64,000 bases of DNA. Origin: Polydactylus sextarius (lineage: Eukaryota > Chordata > Actinopteri > Polynemidae). The notes beneath the pieces were generated by a model that was not told the origin of the DNA, did not search any database, and saw nothing but the letters and a program-made list of their open reading frames with translations. Of the stretch, positions 10,800 through 24,460 are shown piece after piece (within the stretch, counting starts at the first letter, position 1; every line of letters begins with the position of its first letter). Where the stretch lies: the NCBI GenBank assembly GCA_016801845.1, contig CM028906.1, positions 8,790,001 through 8,854,000 on the forward strand, given 5' to 3'. The translations under genes were made by a program, and so were the position numbers.

Positions 10800-11220
10800 G
10801 ACAGAAGGAAGGAAGTCAGTGACCAGGATGTGAAGGGTCTTCATATTGTTAATGGACATCTTCTAGGCTTGAAAGAGGCTCTCCAGTGGCTGATAAAGAC
10901 TGCTCATCATCTCTGTAACAGCATTCCTGTCACTTGGGAAGCCATCAGGAAGGCTCACAACACGGTCAAAGACAATACACATCCACAACATGGTATTTTC
11001 ACACATCTGTTACCAAGGATCTGCTACATGAGATAGAAATTGAGGACCACACACTCACAAACAACCTCTACCAACAAGCTACCAGATTCCTGAACATTAC
11101 ATCAAACACTGCCTCTACCACTCTTCTACACATGTAGACATTACCCATCTGATGCACTGCAGCAGCATCTGTAGCTGGAGCATGTCACTTCATCACCTGA
11201 ACACTTGACAGTCACTTAAT
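10800..11220 (+). mobile_element. Non-LTR retrotransposon (LINE) 3' end remnant
   Basis: Two overlapping frames keep the pattern of a fish LINE ORF2 end: DNTHPQHGIFTHLLP in one frame, then a frameshift and NLYQQATRFLNI in the other. These resemble the usual 'THP.H..F..LLPSGRR...R..NSF.P.A.RLLN' ending. The following bases (CACTGCAGCAGC...CTGAACACTTG) resemble the 3' UTR of such elements. It has frameshifts and is truncated on the 5' side. Confidence 0.55.
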
Positions 11221-12025
11221 AACCTTTATAAACCATATGATTACACTACACAATGGTTTAAGCTTACACATTTTGAGGGAATTATTCACATGATAGATTT
11301 CAAGGAAAAGTTAAGAACTTTTTATCATAGCGGATGATCATATGTACTGTACAGTGAAACAGGCTTTGGAGTCTGTAAACATTCCTTCTATTCATACTAG
11401 TTGTAATTGAAGGGAATGTTTTTCCTGACTTGGGGTGGTGGATTTCCACCATATTTTCCTTGTATCACAAAATGAGATATTTGATCCTCACACAAAAACA
11501 GGAGTGTTTATGTAACCTAAGTTGGTTAGCAACTAGCATATTTGAACCTGAACCTATGATCTTGGGTGTGGGAGGTGGGCATGTTGTCAAGGATGATAAA
11601 ACCCACGACTGCTAGACTGTGCTGCCAGCATGTCTCTTAATGTGTCAAGAGTTTATTTTATATGGTCTATGATTAAGGGGGAGGTTTACTCACTGCATTG
11701 GAATGATCCTGTTGGCTACTGTTACAGTCACACTCCTTAACCAACACTCCCATCAGTGTCACAACCCCAGAGCAACCTTGTGTTAAACTTGCACTAGACT
11801 CAAACCCATGAGATTAGGTATTGGAAATAGACACAGTAGCAAGGAAGTTTAAAACCCAATGGGTAATATCATGTCTGTGTAAGGTGATGGGAAGGATGTT
11901 TACACATTTCACAGCACTGAACCCACTGGTCACCATTACACTTACGAGTTAAAGGTGCTGTTTTCACAAGCGCCTTGTAGATAACATTAAAACAGTGAGA
12001 GGGAGAGAAATGTGGAGTGTGTATG

Positions 12026-12026
<1 letters not shown>

Positions 12027-12077
<51 letters not shown>
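12027..12077 (+). repeat. (CA)n microsatellite
   Basis: About 25 uninterrupted CA units. The Cys/Val and His/Thr frames read through it on both strands are artefacts. Confidence 0.97.
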
Positions 12078-12079
<2 letters not shown>

Positions 12080-13327
12080 TATTTTTTCGGCATAATAATT
12101 CTTCATCATTTGCATCAATTTTCAACATTATGCAGACAACAAACAAGCGTGAGAGAATGTGGTGTAGAAGGCAAAAAGAACAGCAGACAGATACAGATAG
12201 TACTAACTGATTCAAGCAATAAGAAGGAAAAAAAATAACCACAGAAGTAGCAGTATTGGCAGTAGTGATATGATGATGACATTTGAATACATTTTAAGAT
12301 AATAAAATGATAATAATACTAATGAAATGAGGTCTAATTGAACCAAATAAGAAGTAGTCATTGAAGATAAATCAGTATTATGTGGGTTAAATTAAAGCAG
12401 CACACATATACAATACATATACGGTATTTGTGCTCAAATCTAAACATAAACATCCACACATATAGTTATATGTTCATATCACACACACAGGTATACATGC
12501 CTTACCCATGTAATCATATGTGTACCCTTCCTTATACATACCACATTTAATTGTTTGCACATACCTATGCAACTAAATGTCTTATTAACTAGTTCTGTAA
12601 TGGTCAATAATGATGATCACATTCAGATATCTGTACAATCATAATGAACTTAGTATACTTACCATATCAGATCATAATTCTTAAAAATACATACATAAAA
12701 AAAGAAATTAAATTACAGTGGTACAACAGGAGACCATTGTGTTATATGGATCATCCAAATCTACAATTTATTAAATCCACAAGGAGTCTTGTGGTCTTTC
12801 CGTAGCCTTTGAGAGAGAAGAAAAAAAGTAGAAACAAACAAAACAAAATGTATGTGTCCAAATATTAAGATAAGGTATTATTCATGTATCCAAAGCTATA
12901 TTGAACCACATAATATTGCAGAAATATATACAAGTAAATACAAGGATGTTTATTGTTCTGTATATATCACAACTCAAAAGTTTGTGTAGAATGTAGTTGT
13001 TTTTGTGTCAAAGAAAATTTCTCACCAACAGTAGAAGAGACTTCCATCCTCGTCCATGAGTGGCTGAAGGAGCTTCTTTGTGTGGTAGCTTTGTTCACTT
13101 TGAGTGATAAGGTGAGGAGTCAGTGTTTTCTCAGAGGGTTGCGCATACTTTTGTTCTCACATTATCTCATTTTCCCACAATCTACCATTAGAAAAGGAGA
13201 AGAGGGGGGTGTTACAACACAACACTTCACCACAACCACTGACAGACACCACCACATATAAATTTATAGAACTAAATTTTTATAAACTTAGATATTTTTT
13301 TATATATTATAAAAATATGTTTGTGTG

Positions 13328-13330
<3 letters not shown>

Positions 13331-13359
<29 letters not shown>
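13331..13359 (+). repeat. (CA)n microsatellite
   Basis: About 14 CA units in an AT-rich setting. Confidence 0.95.
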
Positions 13360-13363
<4 letters not shown>

Positions 13364-15049
13364 TAAAATCGACATATGTCTGTCGATTTTAAATTTCTCT
13401 TGAGCTGTGGTTACATGTAAAAGAGACTCTATGAACATCAAGTAATGAAAATTCAATCACTTCAAGGGGTCTGAGTGTCACAAACCATGATATTAGTAAA
13501 GGTGTGTTGGGTAAAATGTTGAACATTACTGTGGAATTTCAGAATGGTTTGAGGTCCGTGTTTTCACCCAGAGATCCATCTATCATGCAGCCGTGTTGGC
13601 TGTTTCACAACAACTACCTAACCTTACTCTTTCTGTCTTTTTAAATGACTGAATGACTGAGTTAGGTAAAAAAAAAAAAAAAACTTCCAGCATCTGGTAA
13701 AATGTAAGAGGTAGGTGCACAACTACATACACAAAGGCTGCAACAGTCATCAAGTAAATGTTTCTATCTTCCAGAAGGTTTCCGTCGCAATGAGCCAAAC
13801 ATTTTGAGGCACTTATCAGGAGTTCACGTGGTATTGCAGTCTTATAGTCTTCACTTGATGATGGTGAACATGCCACAATCTGAATGCCTGTAAAGCAAAA
13901 ACTCTATTCAGCCTAAGAACATCGATGATTTGTCTCCATTTCTTTTGTGGTGTGTGTTTACAACATTTACAAACTCGATTTCAATGTCTTGGTTTCTGTG
14001 ATGTCTTTGTATCTGTAGCTGTTTTTTCATATGTCTGACCGAGAAATGTAATGAAACTAATGAAAAAAAGTGACAGACTATAACTTTTTTTCTTTTTAAA
14101 ATCACCATTAAGGGGAGGTCCTTTAGGAGAACTTGTTGTTCAGTGAATAGAAAACCAATTTTTGTCACTTATTGTCATCACTGCACAAAGTTTTCTAATA
14201 GTTTTTCACTAGACAACAATTTTCAAGTATTAAAGTCTTCCAGCAGATGGCAACCAGACACAACCTAGTTGATACATGATATGAGATGGAAAATGTAAAG
14301 TGTGATTTATTGTCTTTAAGCAATATGTCATTCATGTAATATATGTCGAAAGGCACTAGGAATGAAGACATGTCCGTGTCATGTGTCTTGCAATGATTGA
14401 GGAAAAGAAACCGATCACATGTCTCTTCATAGGAAAGAGGCATGATAACATTTGACACCATGTTGTGTGTGCGGTGACAGTACTGAGACCGGCCTCTTTG
14501 TCAGGTTTGTACAGATGGTGGCAGCAAAGACAAGGACAAACACACGACTGCTCATCTTACGCTGGCTCACATGGTTCTCATCTGTCTTCTGCAGATGTAT
14601 GTGGACTGCTGAGCCAGTGTCATGTACCGCTATTTCAACATCAGGGAACCATTAGCCTAAAACGATTACCTGCCTCCTCTCCAGCTATTTGTGTCTGAAT
14701 ACATCCACTTATTCCTTTATTCATGCTCTCTCAGCTTCTAACACCTTGACAACAGGTGGTCAAATGAAAAGAAGGTATTTCTAAAGTGCTGTCATCTTTT
14801 GGATCGGCCTTTATGCCTAATAACATTGGCCTGGGTCACTGGTGTTTATCATGTCCTTGAAGTTCTCTTAAATTAAAAAATAAAATCAAAATCTAGAACT
14901 TTTTTCTCCCCCGTTTCTGTTCACTGTTAATGCTGCTCATTGGTGCAAATATTTAGATAACATGGCTGCCAGTAGTACACTGTCAACTCCCATGATCCTA
15001 AATAGCCACAGTCATAACAATGCCTGCGACCAGCCACAGTACTTCACAG

Positions 15050-15780
15050 CCATAAAGCCCCCCTGGCACGCTCAATTTATCATACATTTTGCACTTTCAC
15101 ACTGTTCACAGGAAGACCATCATGTGGCATTAGTGTTAGTTTGTGAAGAGGCCCTCTGACACCCAGCCTGATGCACCTTCCATGGCTTGCATTCATGCCC
15201 AACCTGAAGAGAGAGGCGCGAGAAGTGGACCCCAGCACCCAAATGTGGGGGCAATTTGGTTTGCGGCTGACACCCAGCGCTCTGAATAAATGATCTAAAT
15301 ATTTGCCAGAGATTGTTTTGCCACTGTTGCCCCTCAGCAATGACACAATGGGGGGGTCAACACACCCCCTGTGGCTCTTTGATGGCCAGCCGAGATGAAT
15401 ATGAGGAAATGAGGCAGACATCCAGTAAATAATAGTTGCCATTGTACCCCTCAGCAAGTGGGGGCTGGGGGGTGGGTGGGGTAGAAAGGGGAGGGGAGGG
15501 GCTCTGCATGATATGCCAGGGCCTGACATGGCACCCAGACCCAGAGCTGTCACCCCTGCGGAAACATCACCCTCGCCTCCACAATTTGTGCACTTAACAC
15601 TTCAGTTGGCACATGACAGGTGCTTATTTCCCCGCACTGGCTTTTCCCCCTCACAGCGATGCCTCTGAGCTCAGGGCACACACGGCATCTGGTATCGGTG
15701 TCTGTCCACGATGCTGCACACTGTATAGTGTGTGTGACTACATCAGTGATACTTTTCACATTCATTCACACTGCATTTGC
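15050..15780. promoter_or_regulatory. Candidate conserved non-coding block
   Basis: Composition changes from AT-rich flanks to balanced GC with no simple repeats. Phrases such as GCCCCTCAGCAATGACACAATG and a near repeat (GCCATTGTACCCCTCAGCAAG) occur about 100 bases apart. A 157-codon frame on the minus strand (15080-15553) has no recognisable domain. Enhancer function is inferred from composition only. Confidence 0.25.
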
Positions 15781-17099
15781 AGCCCACTGAGCATGGCTTT
15801 AGTGTGTGTGTGTGTTCATGTTTCTGTGTGCGAGAGGGACAGAGGAGTTCACCGAGGCCTTTAGAGTCCCATCATCATACAGTACATCCAGCACTTACTC
15901 AAGGGATGTGATCTAGATAAATATGCAAGAAAATAAATCATCTGTATAGTGTTATACTTTACTGCTTAAATTTCCCAGCTCCTGTTACAACAAACAAAGC
16001 AAAACAAAACAAAACAGAAGTAGTTTCATTGAGGTTTACGAAACATGCAACAATCAGCAGTTGAGTGTTACTTGTCTGTTATTCCTTATTTTTCAAAATT
16101 CCTCATACTTACCTAAAAACAGCATGAAATCAATTTCTTCTTTCCAATTCTTTGTTAATCTTTGGTGGTTTAACTTTTCACCTCGGTGTAGTTTATTACT
16201 CCAAGACACAATGACATCATGTTGGGTTTATGGGCTTATAGTTTAGGTTTAATTGCCATATTATGTTATGCTATAATGTGAGAATACTTGGTCACTTGTA
16301 AATGTCTTGCGTTTAAAATTCTGCTTGTGTCAAGCTTAATCAGAATCAGTGGTTGAGCAAAAATGGGTTCTTGTGTGTAAAAAAGAAAAAAGAACAACTT
16401 TTACTTTATTTTTCTTGTTCGTTCACGGAGCGCATTACAGATTCCACATTTTGTCATTCAAAGCTTAAATCGTGAGAAGTCGACACCTCTTGGAGCATCA
16501 ATATTTTAAATCTGGTATGTGTGACCACATTCCTGCACTGATGCACTGGTAGCGATGTGTTCTACATCAGCCAGTGAACACTGGTTTGCCAAGGCAGAAG
16601 TAGGTAGACGTGGAGTGGGCTACAGCAGAGTGTGGTGGAAAAAGATGGAAGACAGCCAAGAAAAAAATTGGATCCTCCAAATATAAAAGACAATGGTGGT
16701 TGTGTAATTACTTTCACTACTGGAAGGTTGAGAAAGTGTTCTACTGCAGTTTAATCATAAATGTGATGCATTTGTGAAAATGCATCACATTTCATTATCA
16801 CTCTCTGTTATTTATAGCCAATGTGGTTCTGTTGGCTCCATCAGAACACAACCTTCACTACATGCTGCAGAGTTTGAAGCAGCTGGGATGATGATAACTG
16901 GGTCTTTGGTCTTGAGTGAGGGCAAAATGGAGAAGGAGGTTGATCGATCCATCAGTGCTGTATCAGTAATAGAAAGCAGGTGTTGCACAGAACCATTGTG
17001 GTGAAAAGAGATGTCAATTTACCAGTTGATCTGTGTTCAGACCCTCACCTATAGTCATGGATTTGGTAGTAACTGAAAGAATGAGATCACAGATACAAG
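15781..17099. other. Non-coding stretch, one perfect hairpin
   Basis: No coding exon is supported. The notable item is the inverted repeat at 16759-16792, listed separately. Confidence 0.45.
16759..16792. repeat. Perfect 15-bp inverted repeat with 4-base loop
   Basis: AAATGTGATGCATTT, loop GTGA, then its exact reverse complement. It could fold as a cruciform or RNA hairpin. The stem is short and AT-rich for a microRNA precursor. Confidence 0.9.
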
Positions 17100-17390
17100 C
17101 AGCTTAAATTAATGTCCTCTGCAGGGTTTCTGGGTTCAACCTTAAGAGACAGGGTGCAAGAGCTCATAGTGGAGCCAGTTGAGATTTGTGGCATTTGATT
17201 AGGATGATTCCTGAGCACTTCCTGTTGAAGGTGTACAGGCCACATTCTATTGGTAGGAAAACTTGGGGTAGACCCAGAACACACAATTATATATCTCATG
17301 TAGTCTGGGAACACCTGAGAGTTGGGAAGTGTCACTGGAGAGACCTGCTAGACTTACTGCCACTGATACCAGATAAGTAGCTGAAAATAG
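17100..17390 (+). mobile_element. LINE ORF2 C-terminal remnant
   Basis: The order of phrases 'AGTGGAGCCAGTTGAG', 'GATGATTCCTGAGCACTTCC', 'GGTAGACCCAGAACACACA', 'TGGGAACACCTGAGAG' and 'GATAAGTAGCTGAAAATAGATG' tracks the 3' coding end of a very common fish non-LTR retrotransposon (LRWLGHL...GRPRTRW...WERL type). Stops and frame breaks show it is dead. The exact clade is not decided from the sequence. Confidence 0.65.
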
Positions 17391-17689
17391 ATGTATGGTT
17401 ATTTCAAAATTGCGTAATGCTTGGTATATAAAATTAAAGTAACTCATAAGCAAATAGAAAATGTCAAATCAATACAGTATTTTTATGTGAAATGGTAAGG
17501 GTTAGTAGAGGGTTGAAGCACAATGAAGCATAAATGAACAACAAAATTGACTTCAAATTTCTCTAAAAGTAAATGTACATCAAATTTGTGTGTAAGTGTT
17601 TTCTTCTAAAATGTTTAAATTGATTTTTTTCTCAGTAAAGAGATAAGGTATTCAAAATTTTGCTAATGTACAAATCTTTAAATGCACTA

Positions 17690-17870
17690 TAACGTAGGCT
17701 AATGGCAGTGTCAATCAAGTTCAAATTTGGACTGCATGGTGGGGCTAGATGAAAAATTAGAGGTTGACCAAAATCATTACAGTTCATCCTTTGGGATGTT
17801 GCGCAGATTGTTTTGGCACCCAGTCTTGTAGCTTTTGGAATATTTTTACTGGATAAGTTAAAGCCAGAGG
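17690..17870 (+). repeat. Fish interspersed repeat ('catggtgg.gctaga' type)
   Basis: The phrase CATGGTGGGGCTAGATGAAAA, followed by AGAGGTTGACCAAAATCATT and GTTCATCCTTTGGG, matches a common but poorly classified fish repeat. The 81-codon minus-strand frame over it is a shadow. Confidence 0.6.
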
Positions 17871-20400
17871 AATTCAAAATCTAAAGACCTTGACCTTGGA
17901 ACTCCAGTTTGTCAGAGGACACTACTGTTCTGGTTTTTTAACACTTCTTTACATATGCATGATTGCACATTTCTTTCTAATATGCCATTTAATAACATTT
18001 TGGTACTTACATGATGTATGTGTGTGGGTGAACATTTGTGTTAATTATTGTTCTTAGTTAGAATACACTGCTACATTTTGATACTGAACCTTCCACCCAA
18101 GCTGCTGCTTTTTTCTGACTAGTTAAGTGAAGCATAATAATCATGGGACTTAATCATTGAGCTAAGAATGGAAGCAGCAGGGTATGTATTCACCTCCCCG
18201 GCAGCTATTGAATTAAACCCACATGTTGAGAATGTGGTAGATTTCACTGTTTAAAACAAAAAAAAAAAATACAACTCCACACTATTGATCAGAGTTCACA
18301 GGTGTCATAACAGGACTCCACCACAGCTTCATTTATATTGATTCCTTACCTCTATGACAAAAGCTGCATAAAACATGGTAGTCTGTCAGCATTATGACAG
18401 GTAGCTCAGGGTTTGATCAAATGAAGTTTAGTGGTGCACCATTTATTTAAAACTGTTTTATTGTAACTGTAAACAGTGTAGTTGGTGTTGCTGAAGTATC
18501 TGAGAATACACCATCCTTGAAGTGGCAGTAAGCTGTTTGGCCTTGAAAGTACCCACTCTCCCCAGTGTTATAAATAATTGAATGTCCTGTTGAGACTGTC
18601 TCTTACCTTGGCGCCCTAAATGACTTTCCTGGATATTGTAATCACACTTGTCATGCTGAAGTCCTTTACTTCTTGTAGTCAAAGTCATGGTTTCATCCTT
18701 CACTCTTAAATCCCATGGCTGTGGTTGACAATTCAAAAACAGAAGTGGGACTACTCCTCTTTTTGTCCTTGTCAATCACAAAGACTCTGACTGCAGGGAG
18801 CGATTGTCAGGTGGCATTAGTGTCCCGCTAATGCTACTAAAAGCCAGCTTTTTTACATTACAAAAAAAATTGTTGATGCATTATTAAACACAGAGATCAG
18901 GCATAATTTGAAGAAGGATCTTGAGTTCTAAAATGGATTGTTGCAGCAAAGACTTGCGAAGTGGGTACGAGGCACTATACATTAATCAAACAGGGGGAAA
19001 TTGTGTATTTGTTGGAGACTGTTCCTCTGTTCAGGTGCGATGGAAAGCAATTTAAAATGTTGGGGAAAAATATATACTTAATATTTAACACCACATACTC
19101 CCATTTTAAATATTTCTGTCAGGTGGCAACAAGAGTAATGTTATAAATAAGTTTAAATCTTCACCTTGTATTTTATGAATTATGATACTACTACACTGTT
19201 TCACACAATACAGGCTAAACAAGACATGAATACTGTGTATTCATGTCAGTGACACTTAAAAAAGCACATTTTGATTTTAATACAAAAGTATAAACATAAT
19301 TCAATACACAAATAATAAAAGTCAAATAAATAAATAAAACTGATTCAAATGCTGATATTCATATACTGCACTACCCATCAACAAAAGTAAATTCAGCATT
19401 TTGCATGGAAACTAACTAATTAACTAATTTATATTTTCCAGTGGTGCATGTGACAGAGATTCATAATGAAATAAATGTAACAGAAAACACATGATGACGA
19501 ATTTAGTGACTGTTTTTGACAACCTCTGTATAAGAGAATTGCCATTTCCCTGCCAATGCAACGGCAGACTTCTGACTGTCACATTGTGTGATCATTTTAA
19601 AGCCAAATTCACAATACAGGCATTGTCTTTCACTTATGTGTGTGTTGTTAACTTGTGGTTCTAAAATCTTTTTTTTTTTTTTTTTTTTTTTTTACCAGAG
19701 CGGTAGCTTTGAAAGTCTGAGCTGGTAAACATGTCATCTTGTCATCATGTCACAATTTCATATCTTATTTCATTCCTCTTTAAGTATTAGCTGCACACCA
19801 AAGAAACATTAAGAATCATGCTTTAAATAAATGTCTTCAAAAATCTTTGACCCTGACTCTTTGCTCAGATTAAAGTTGAATATAAATTAACCATTAATCT
19901 TTAAAATTGGATACACAACGGATCATAACCTAAAATTGCCACCTGTCAAAAGAGAACTGTCCCAGATGATCTGGGAAATGTCCTCACAACCAAAGTAGTT
20001 CATAGGAAAGAAGAAAAGGACTGCATACACACACTCTGAGTGAAAGAGAGTGTGTCATTAATAAATCATAGTGGACACAGGTTTGGCAGTGCAGTCTTCA
20101 AGCTCTTCTCTACTGGTGAACACAGGGCCTGGGCCTGACAGATAGAGAGGAGAGGCCAGCTGTGAGCAATAGCCAGGTGGTCCCAGTCCCAAACCCTCCC
20201 TCCACATCAGCCTGCTGCTGGTCTGATTGGCATTAATTGGCAGGTGATGGTGGGAGTGTGGGGTTCAAGGGAGAAAGGTGGGTGGTAAATGAAGGTGAAG
20301 GAGATGAAACAGAAAAAACAAGTGAAAGAGAGTCAGAGGAGCTGAGGTGTGGAACTTTAGAAGACCATATAGAGATTAGTATCAGTTTTAACCGTATTTA
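17871..20400. other. AT-rich non-coding stretch
   Basis: No gene is supported. It contains a T run at 19669-19693. A 105-codon minus-strand frame at 18458-18775 has no recognisable domain and is probably chance. Confidence 0.45.
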
Positions 20401-20402
20401 CA

Positions 20403-20455
20403 AAATCAGAATCAGAATCAGAAATACTTTATTGATCCCAGGGAGAAATTGAATA
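20403..20455 (+). repeat. LINE-type 3' tail fragment
   Basis: AATCAGAATCAGAAATACTT followed by TATTGATCCCAGGGAGAAATTG is a well-known fish repeat phrase derived from the 3' end of a retroelement. Only about 50 bases remain. Confidence 0.65.
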
Positions 20456-23300
20456 TCCACTTGTGATGCTGATCATATACACAAACCCGTTAATGATGGA
20501 GATGGAATTGAACCCACCCCGTAACCAGGTCAGTGAAGACGAAAAATTAACCTACACCATATTGACTCTTTACATACTCATAAAATGCTCTGTATTGTTA
20601 CAATCCTAGAACTGGTTCCAAATCAGAACCAGGTTTAGGGGGCATCCCAGTCACTCACAGTCATCTGAGAGGGATCACGCACTAATGTCCATTCACATTC
20701 CATTCACAAATAATCCGCCTGACTTTGTTGGTATCTAAGTCAGGAGTTTCCATGTATGTGGTATTTAGCACCCTACAGTTATCACTGCTTTGAGGCAAGT
20801 GTACCAACTAATTCATATTTATACATCAAAAGACAAATGACTGTAAAATGACCAGTGTGGTTTTAACTACAAGCATTTAGTGAAGTTCATCAGCAGCTGA
20901 TTTCAGTGAAGGGTTTCTGTCAGTCAATGGGGCCAGATTCTTCTGTTCCATTTTCTTCCTCAGAATTCTTTTCTTCTTTAAGGCTCTTTTTTGCCATTTT
21001 TTTGGCTTAGGTGAATTTTTAGTGTGTACCTGGATTCTTGAGGATGAAATATTTACAAGATATTATAAGGTTATAGCTGCTAAAAGTGAGTACTCGTTTA
21101 AGTCAAGCATTGGTTCTATCACACATAATCATGTTTGCAGGTGGGAGGCCAGTGAGGGGTCTTGTGTCTTCATTCACCATGACTTCTTCAATGGGCAATG
21201 GCCCTGCATTGTAGCTGAACTTTAGTGATAAGCATAAACCTCTCAATTTTATAGTTGCATCAGATGGGTGGTTATGACTTGCTTGTGTTTTACTTTCAAT
21301 TCAAGAGCCAAATTTATTAGTCAAACCCCAACAAAGAACAGGAGCTACTTCAGTGGAACTTGAACAGTGGGTCACGATGCCATCAGCCTCCTGCTGACCA
21401 TCAGCTACCACAATGACCAGGAATCAATATTGAGACCCAACATCACAAGTTTATGAAGCAGATGTACTTGCCTCTTAAATTCACAGTGGCTTTTAAGACA
21501 GCTCTTCACAGGCCTGGTCTCAAGATAAACATAACCCTCATGACTCCCTGTAATTGTTCGTGGAACAGTTCAGACAAACCGGCTGAATGAACGGAGGCTC
21601 TCAATAGTGTCTCCTTGTCACTCCAATGACAGTTACTTTGCAGGGACTGAAAAACATGTTTTTCTCTCTCATTCTCAAGAAAACCCTTTTATCCATAAGT
21701 TTTTACCCATTTTTTTTTGCCTGAACCTGGGTGACTCAATCTTTTTTCCCTCTGGGCTAAATTGATGGCAGTGCAGGAGTTAATTGTTCAGGCATGTGTT
21801 TGGCTTCCTGATGGAGAGTGGATGTGGATAAGGGTGGGGTCAGGGTTCACAATGACATGTTTTTTTCTGGGCACTGGAAATGGAGAAGAGGCCATGGGAG
21901 AGTGCTGAACATGGAGGTGAATATGAGTTCCACCAAGGCACTTAAACCTGTCTCTATACAGCAGGCAACAAAAGAGAAAAATCATCTTACACATCAGAGA
22001 CGATGGTGTATCCAACGACAGACACTGGTTCATGGAGACTTTGTTAAAATGCTGGACATACAAAGAGCCTCCATTTGTCTGCATGAAAGAACTGTGTCAT
22101 ACAGTAAAATAAGCGCAGAACAGTTGGCTTTCAAAAGTGAACTCTTAGAAAACTTCAAAAACTGCCATAGCCACAGCTTTATAAAGAATTTGATAACTGC
22201 TATATCTTTTTGTTGGTTGGTTTTTCTCTGAAAGGTCTATTTATGAACAAGTTAAAAGCAAAGGTGGACGTGAAAGAAAGTGTAGAAATCACAAACTATA
22301 TTACATAGTAAATACCAAGGAATTTAAATGTCATTTCTTCCTAATGGTTCCAAAGGAGCACACATTTTCCAAGGAATGATTGTAGATACCATAAAAATAC
22401 AGTACATGTCTGTAAAAAAAGATTGGATAATTTTATGTTCAATACATTTTTGTCAACAAATGCCTGACATGTTCCCTCATTACCAGCAATGCACAGTGGA
22501 AGGTGAAGGTATTCAAATACCAAACAGTCTAAGAAAATGCATGGAAATTATGAAAATGTACAAAGCATATTCACAAAACATTTGAACCATTCCGACAATG
22601 ACGTTTATCACCTTGGGATTTGTGTACATCAGTGTACTCAATATTTATTAGTCCTCAGTCCTCAATAATAGCCTCAAGTAGATTTTAAGTAAAAAAAAAA
22701 AAAACTTTGTCTAGCTGCTGTATCAGTGAGTCCACTTGTGTTTTTATTGGTTTGACTGGGACAGAAAATGTAAAGAAGTTGACTAACACATTGGTTTAAG
22801 AAACCAATAAGAAAATTAAGAAAATCACTGAAACATTTCCAGGTTCATCCTCATATCAGGATTAGTATAAGAATGTAACAACACATTTGGTAGCACAAAA
22901 TCTGAACTGTATGTATTTTTGGAGTTTGTGATTATCAACTGAACAGAGGTGTAAAGTAACTTGTGTTCACCTCATGAGGAGGAGAGGAAAACAAAGGAGA
23001 CACATTTTATGTGACTGAACTCTTGCACGTATAAGTTTCTCTTGTCATGTGTGTCAGAGTGGACATCTGGGTGAGTGAGCAGGATGAAAAGAGACCCCAA
23101 GCTGATGAGACAACACAGCTATGTAGCGGTTACTATGGGGACAATGATCAGCTCCTTCACATCAGACTCCAGGCTGGCTGCAGGACAGCCCACATCAAGC
23201 AGCACTAGTCCAGCATCTCGTAGCATTACTTCAGCCAGCTTAAGCCATCTTAAGACACCAAATTGCACCGTAGCTGGACAATGATCTGGGGCTATTTGTC
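20456..23300. other. Non-coding stretch, no gene seen
   Basis: The longest frame is 137 codons on the plus strand (21818-22231). It has no recognisable domain, signal peptide or splice-bounded structure, and nothing similar is known to me, so I treat it as chance. The stretch holds no long simple repeat. Confidence 0.4.
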
Positions 23301-23309
23301 TCAGCGGCT

Positions 23310-23530
23310 GCTGTTTGCTTCCTTTAACTTAGTTCACCGTCAGTGAGGGGTGAGTCAGGAAATCACGGGGGTATTTAACAAGGCTTGTGTAATTGATTGT
23401 GGCAGATCCTGCCAGCAAACAGCAGGTCCCCAGCCCCTTTCACTGGGCCCAGCAGAGGGCCTGCATTGATGTGGATAAGGGAATTATCTCTACTCTGGTG
23501 ACTTCGAGTGGAGGATACTAGAAATTCAAT
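23310..23530. promoter_or_regulatory. Candidate conserved non-coding block
   Basis: Repeat-free, GC-balanced sequence between AT-rich flanks, with a TAATTGATTG homeodomain-like site and the imperfect palindrome CAGATCCTGCCAG. Suggestive only. Confidence 0.25.
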
Positions 23531-24189
23531 TAAACCAATCTATGTTCTCAATATCGAGAGCCTGTATCCAGACTGTAAGGCTGGATGTTTATATCTACAA
23601 CCTGACTGGGTCAAATATGGCAGAAAGGTTCTACCTCAAGAAAGCAGGAAGTGATTTTTTTTTTCCCAGAAGAAAAAGTTTTGGTTTGTTGGAGTTAATG
23701 TGGAAAGTCTTTATTGTCTCGCGATGCAGATTTTGAAGTATTAACACGTCTTTGCAGCGCTGCAGATGAGTTAACCACGAGACACTCAGGCGGAGCTATC
23801 TGCTTTGTGCAGCAATGGAGAACAGTGCAGATGGTCGGGACCATCAGTGGTAGTAGTACAGAAACACACATCATCAAAATGACAAGAGTATCAATACAAT
23901 ATGAAGAACAAAACAAACAACCATTATATTTCAAATGAGCTGAAAATTTATTTGAACATTATGAATGTAGGTACTCCTATGTCCTATAAATTCTGGGCTG
24001 TAGAGCAGAAAAAAATTTGCTTTAGTTCCAAATAAATCGAGCACCTAGTTACAATTTGTCTGAATGTCAATAAATAAATAAAAAGATGGCAGCATTGTAA
24101 TTTTGCATCAGTGAATGGAGGCAAGAAATTGGAAATGATGTGAATATTTGAGTCTCAGGGTCTCAGTGTCAGTGAAATATGGTACTGCC

Positions 24190-24460
24190 AGCATTGCTCC
24201 TCAACATCAGGGACAAGGAGACTGGTTAGAATTGAGGGAAGGATAAATTCATCCAAACGCTTGAAGATCCTTGTCATCCTGACACTGGAGCCATTGTTCA
24301 ACTCCATCAGGATTATGACTTGAATCATAAAGGCACTACAACAATGGAGCGGCATTTGGACAAGTCTCCGACTGTCTTTGGGTGGACCAGCCATAGCTCA
24401 GACTTTAACCACATAGAACATCTCTGATGACACCTGAAGATGACAGTTTTCAAACACATG
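24190..24460 (+). pseudogene. Tc1-like transposase fossil (first copy)
   Basis: The start keeps LVRIEGRINSS, like the VRIEGKMN region of fish Tc1 transposases. After a frameshift, one frame gives HQDYDLNHKG, then SSDFNHIEHL, two stops, and HLKMTV. These correspond to the QQDNDPKH and SPDLNPIEHLW..LK catalytic-region motifs. The N-terminal half and the inverted ends were not found. Confidence 0.7.

Larger units (their letters stand above)
8291..10800. other. AT-rich intergenic sequence with simple repeats
   Basis: Holds a (TAAAA)n tract at 8679-8706 and two TG-rich arrays at 9089-9160 and 9261-9299. No exon is supported. A frame at 9605-9838 contains a short IQNAAA phrase like that in fish LINE reverse transcriptases, too little to call. 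Confidence 0.5.
11221..15040. other. AT-rich non-coding stretch with CA repeats
   Basis: Includes (CA)n at 12027-12077 and 13331-13359 and an A run near 13670-13683. Several 60-100 codon frames occur on both strands but none matches a family or has consistent splice sites. Nothing else is supported. Confidence 0.45.

Noticed and set aside
15080..15553. 157-codon minus-strand frame
   Set aside because: Pro-rich low-complexity start, no domain, no splice partners; better explained as GC-balanced non-coding sequence with few stops.
16759..16792. microRNA precursor
   Set aside because: Stem is 15 bp with a 4-base loop, too short for a standard precursor, and matches no miRNA I recognise.
21818..22231. 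137-codon plus-strand frame
   Set aside because: No recognisable domain, signal or splice structure; length is within chance for a 64-kb AT-rich window.
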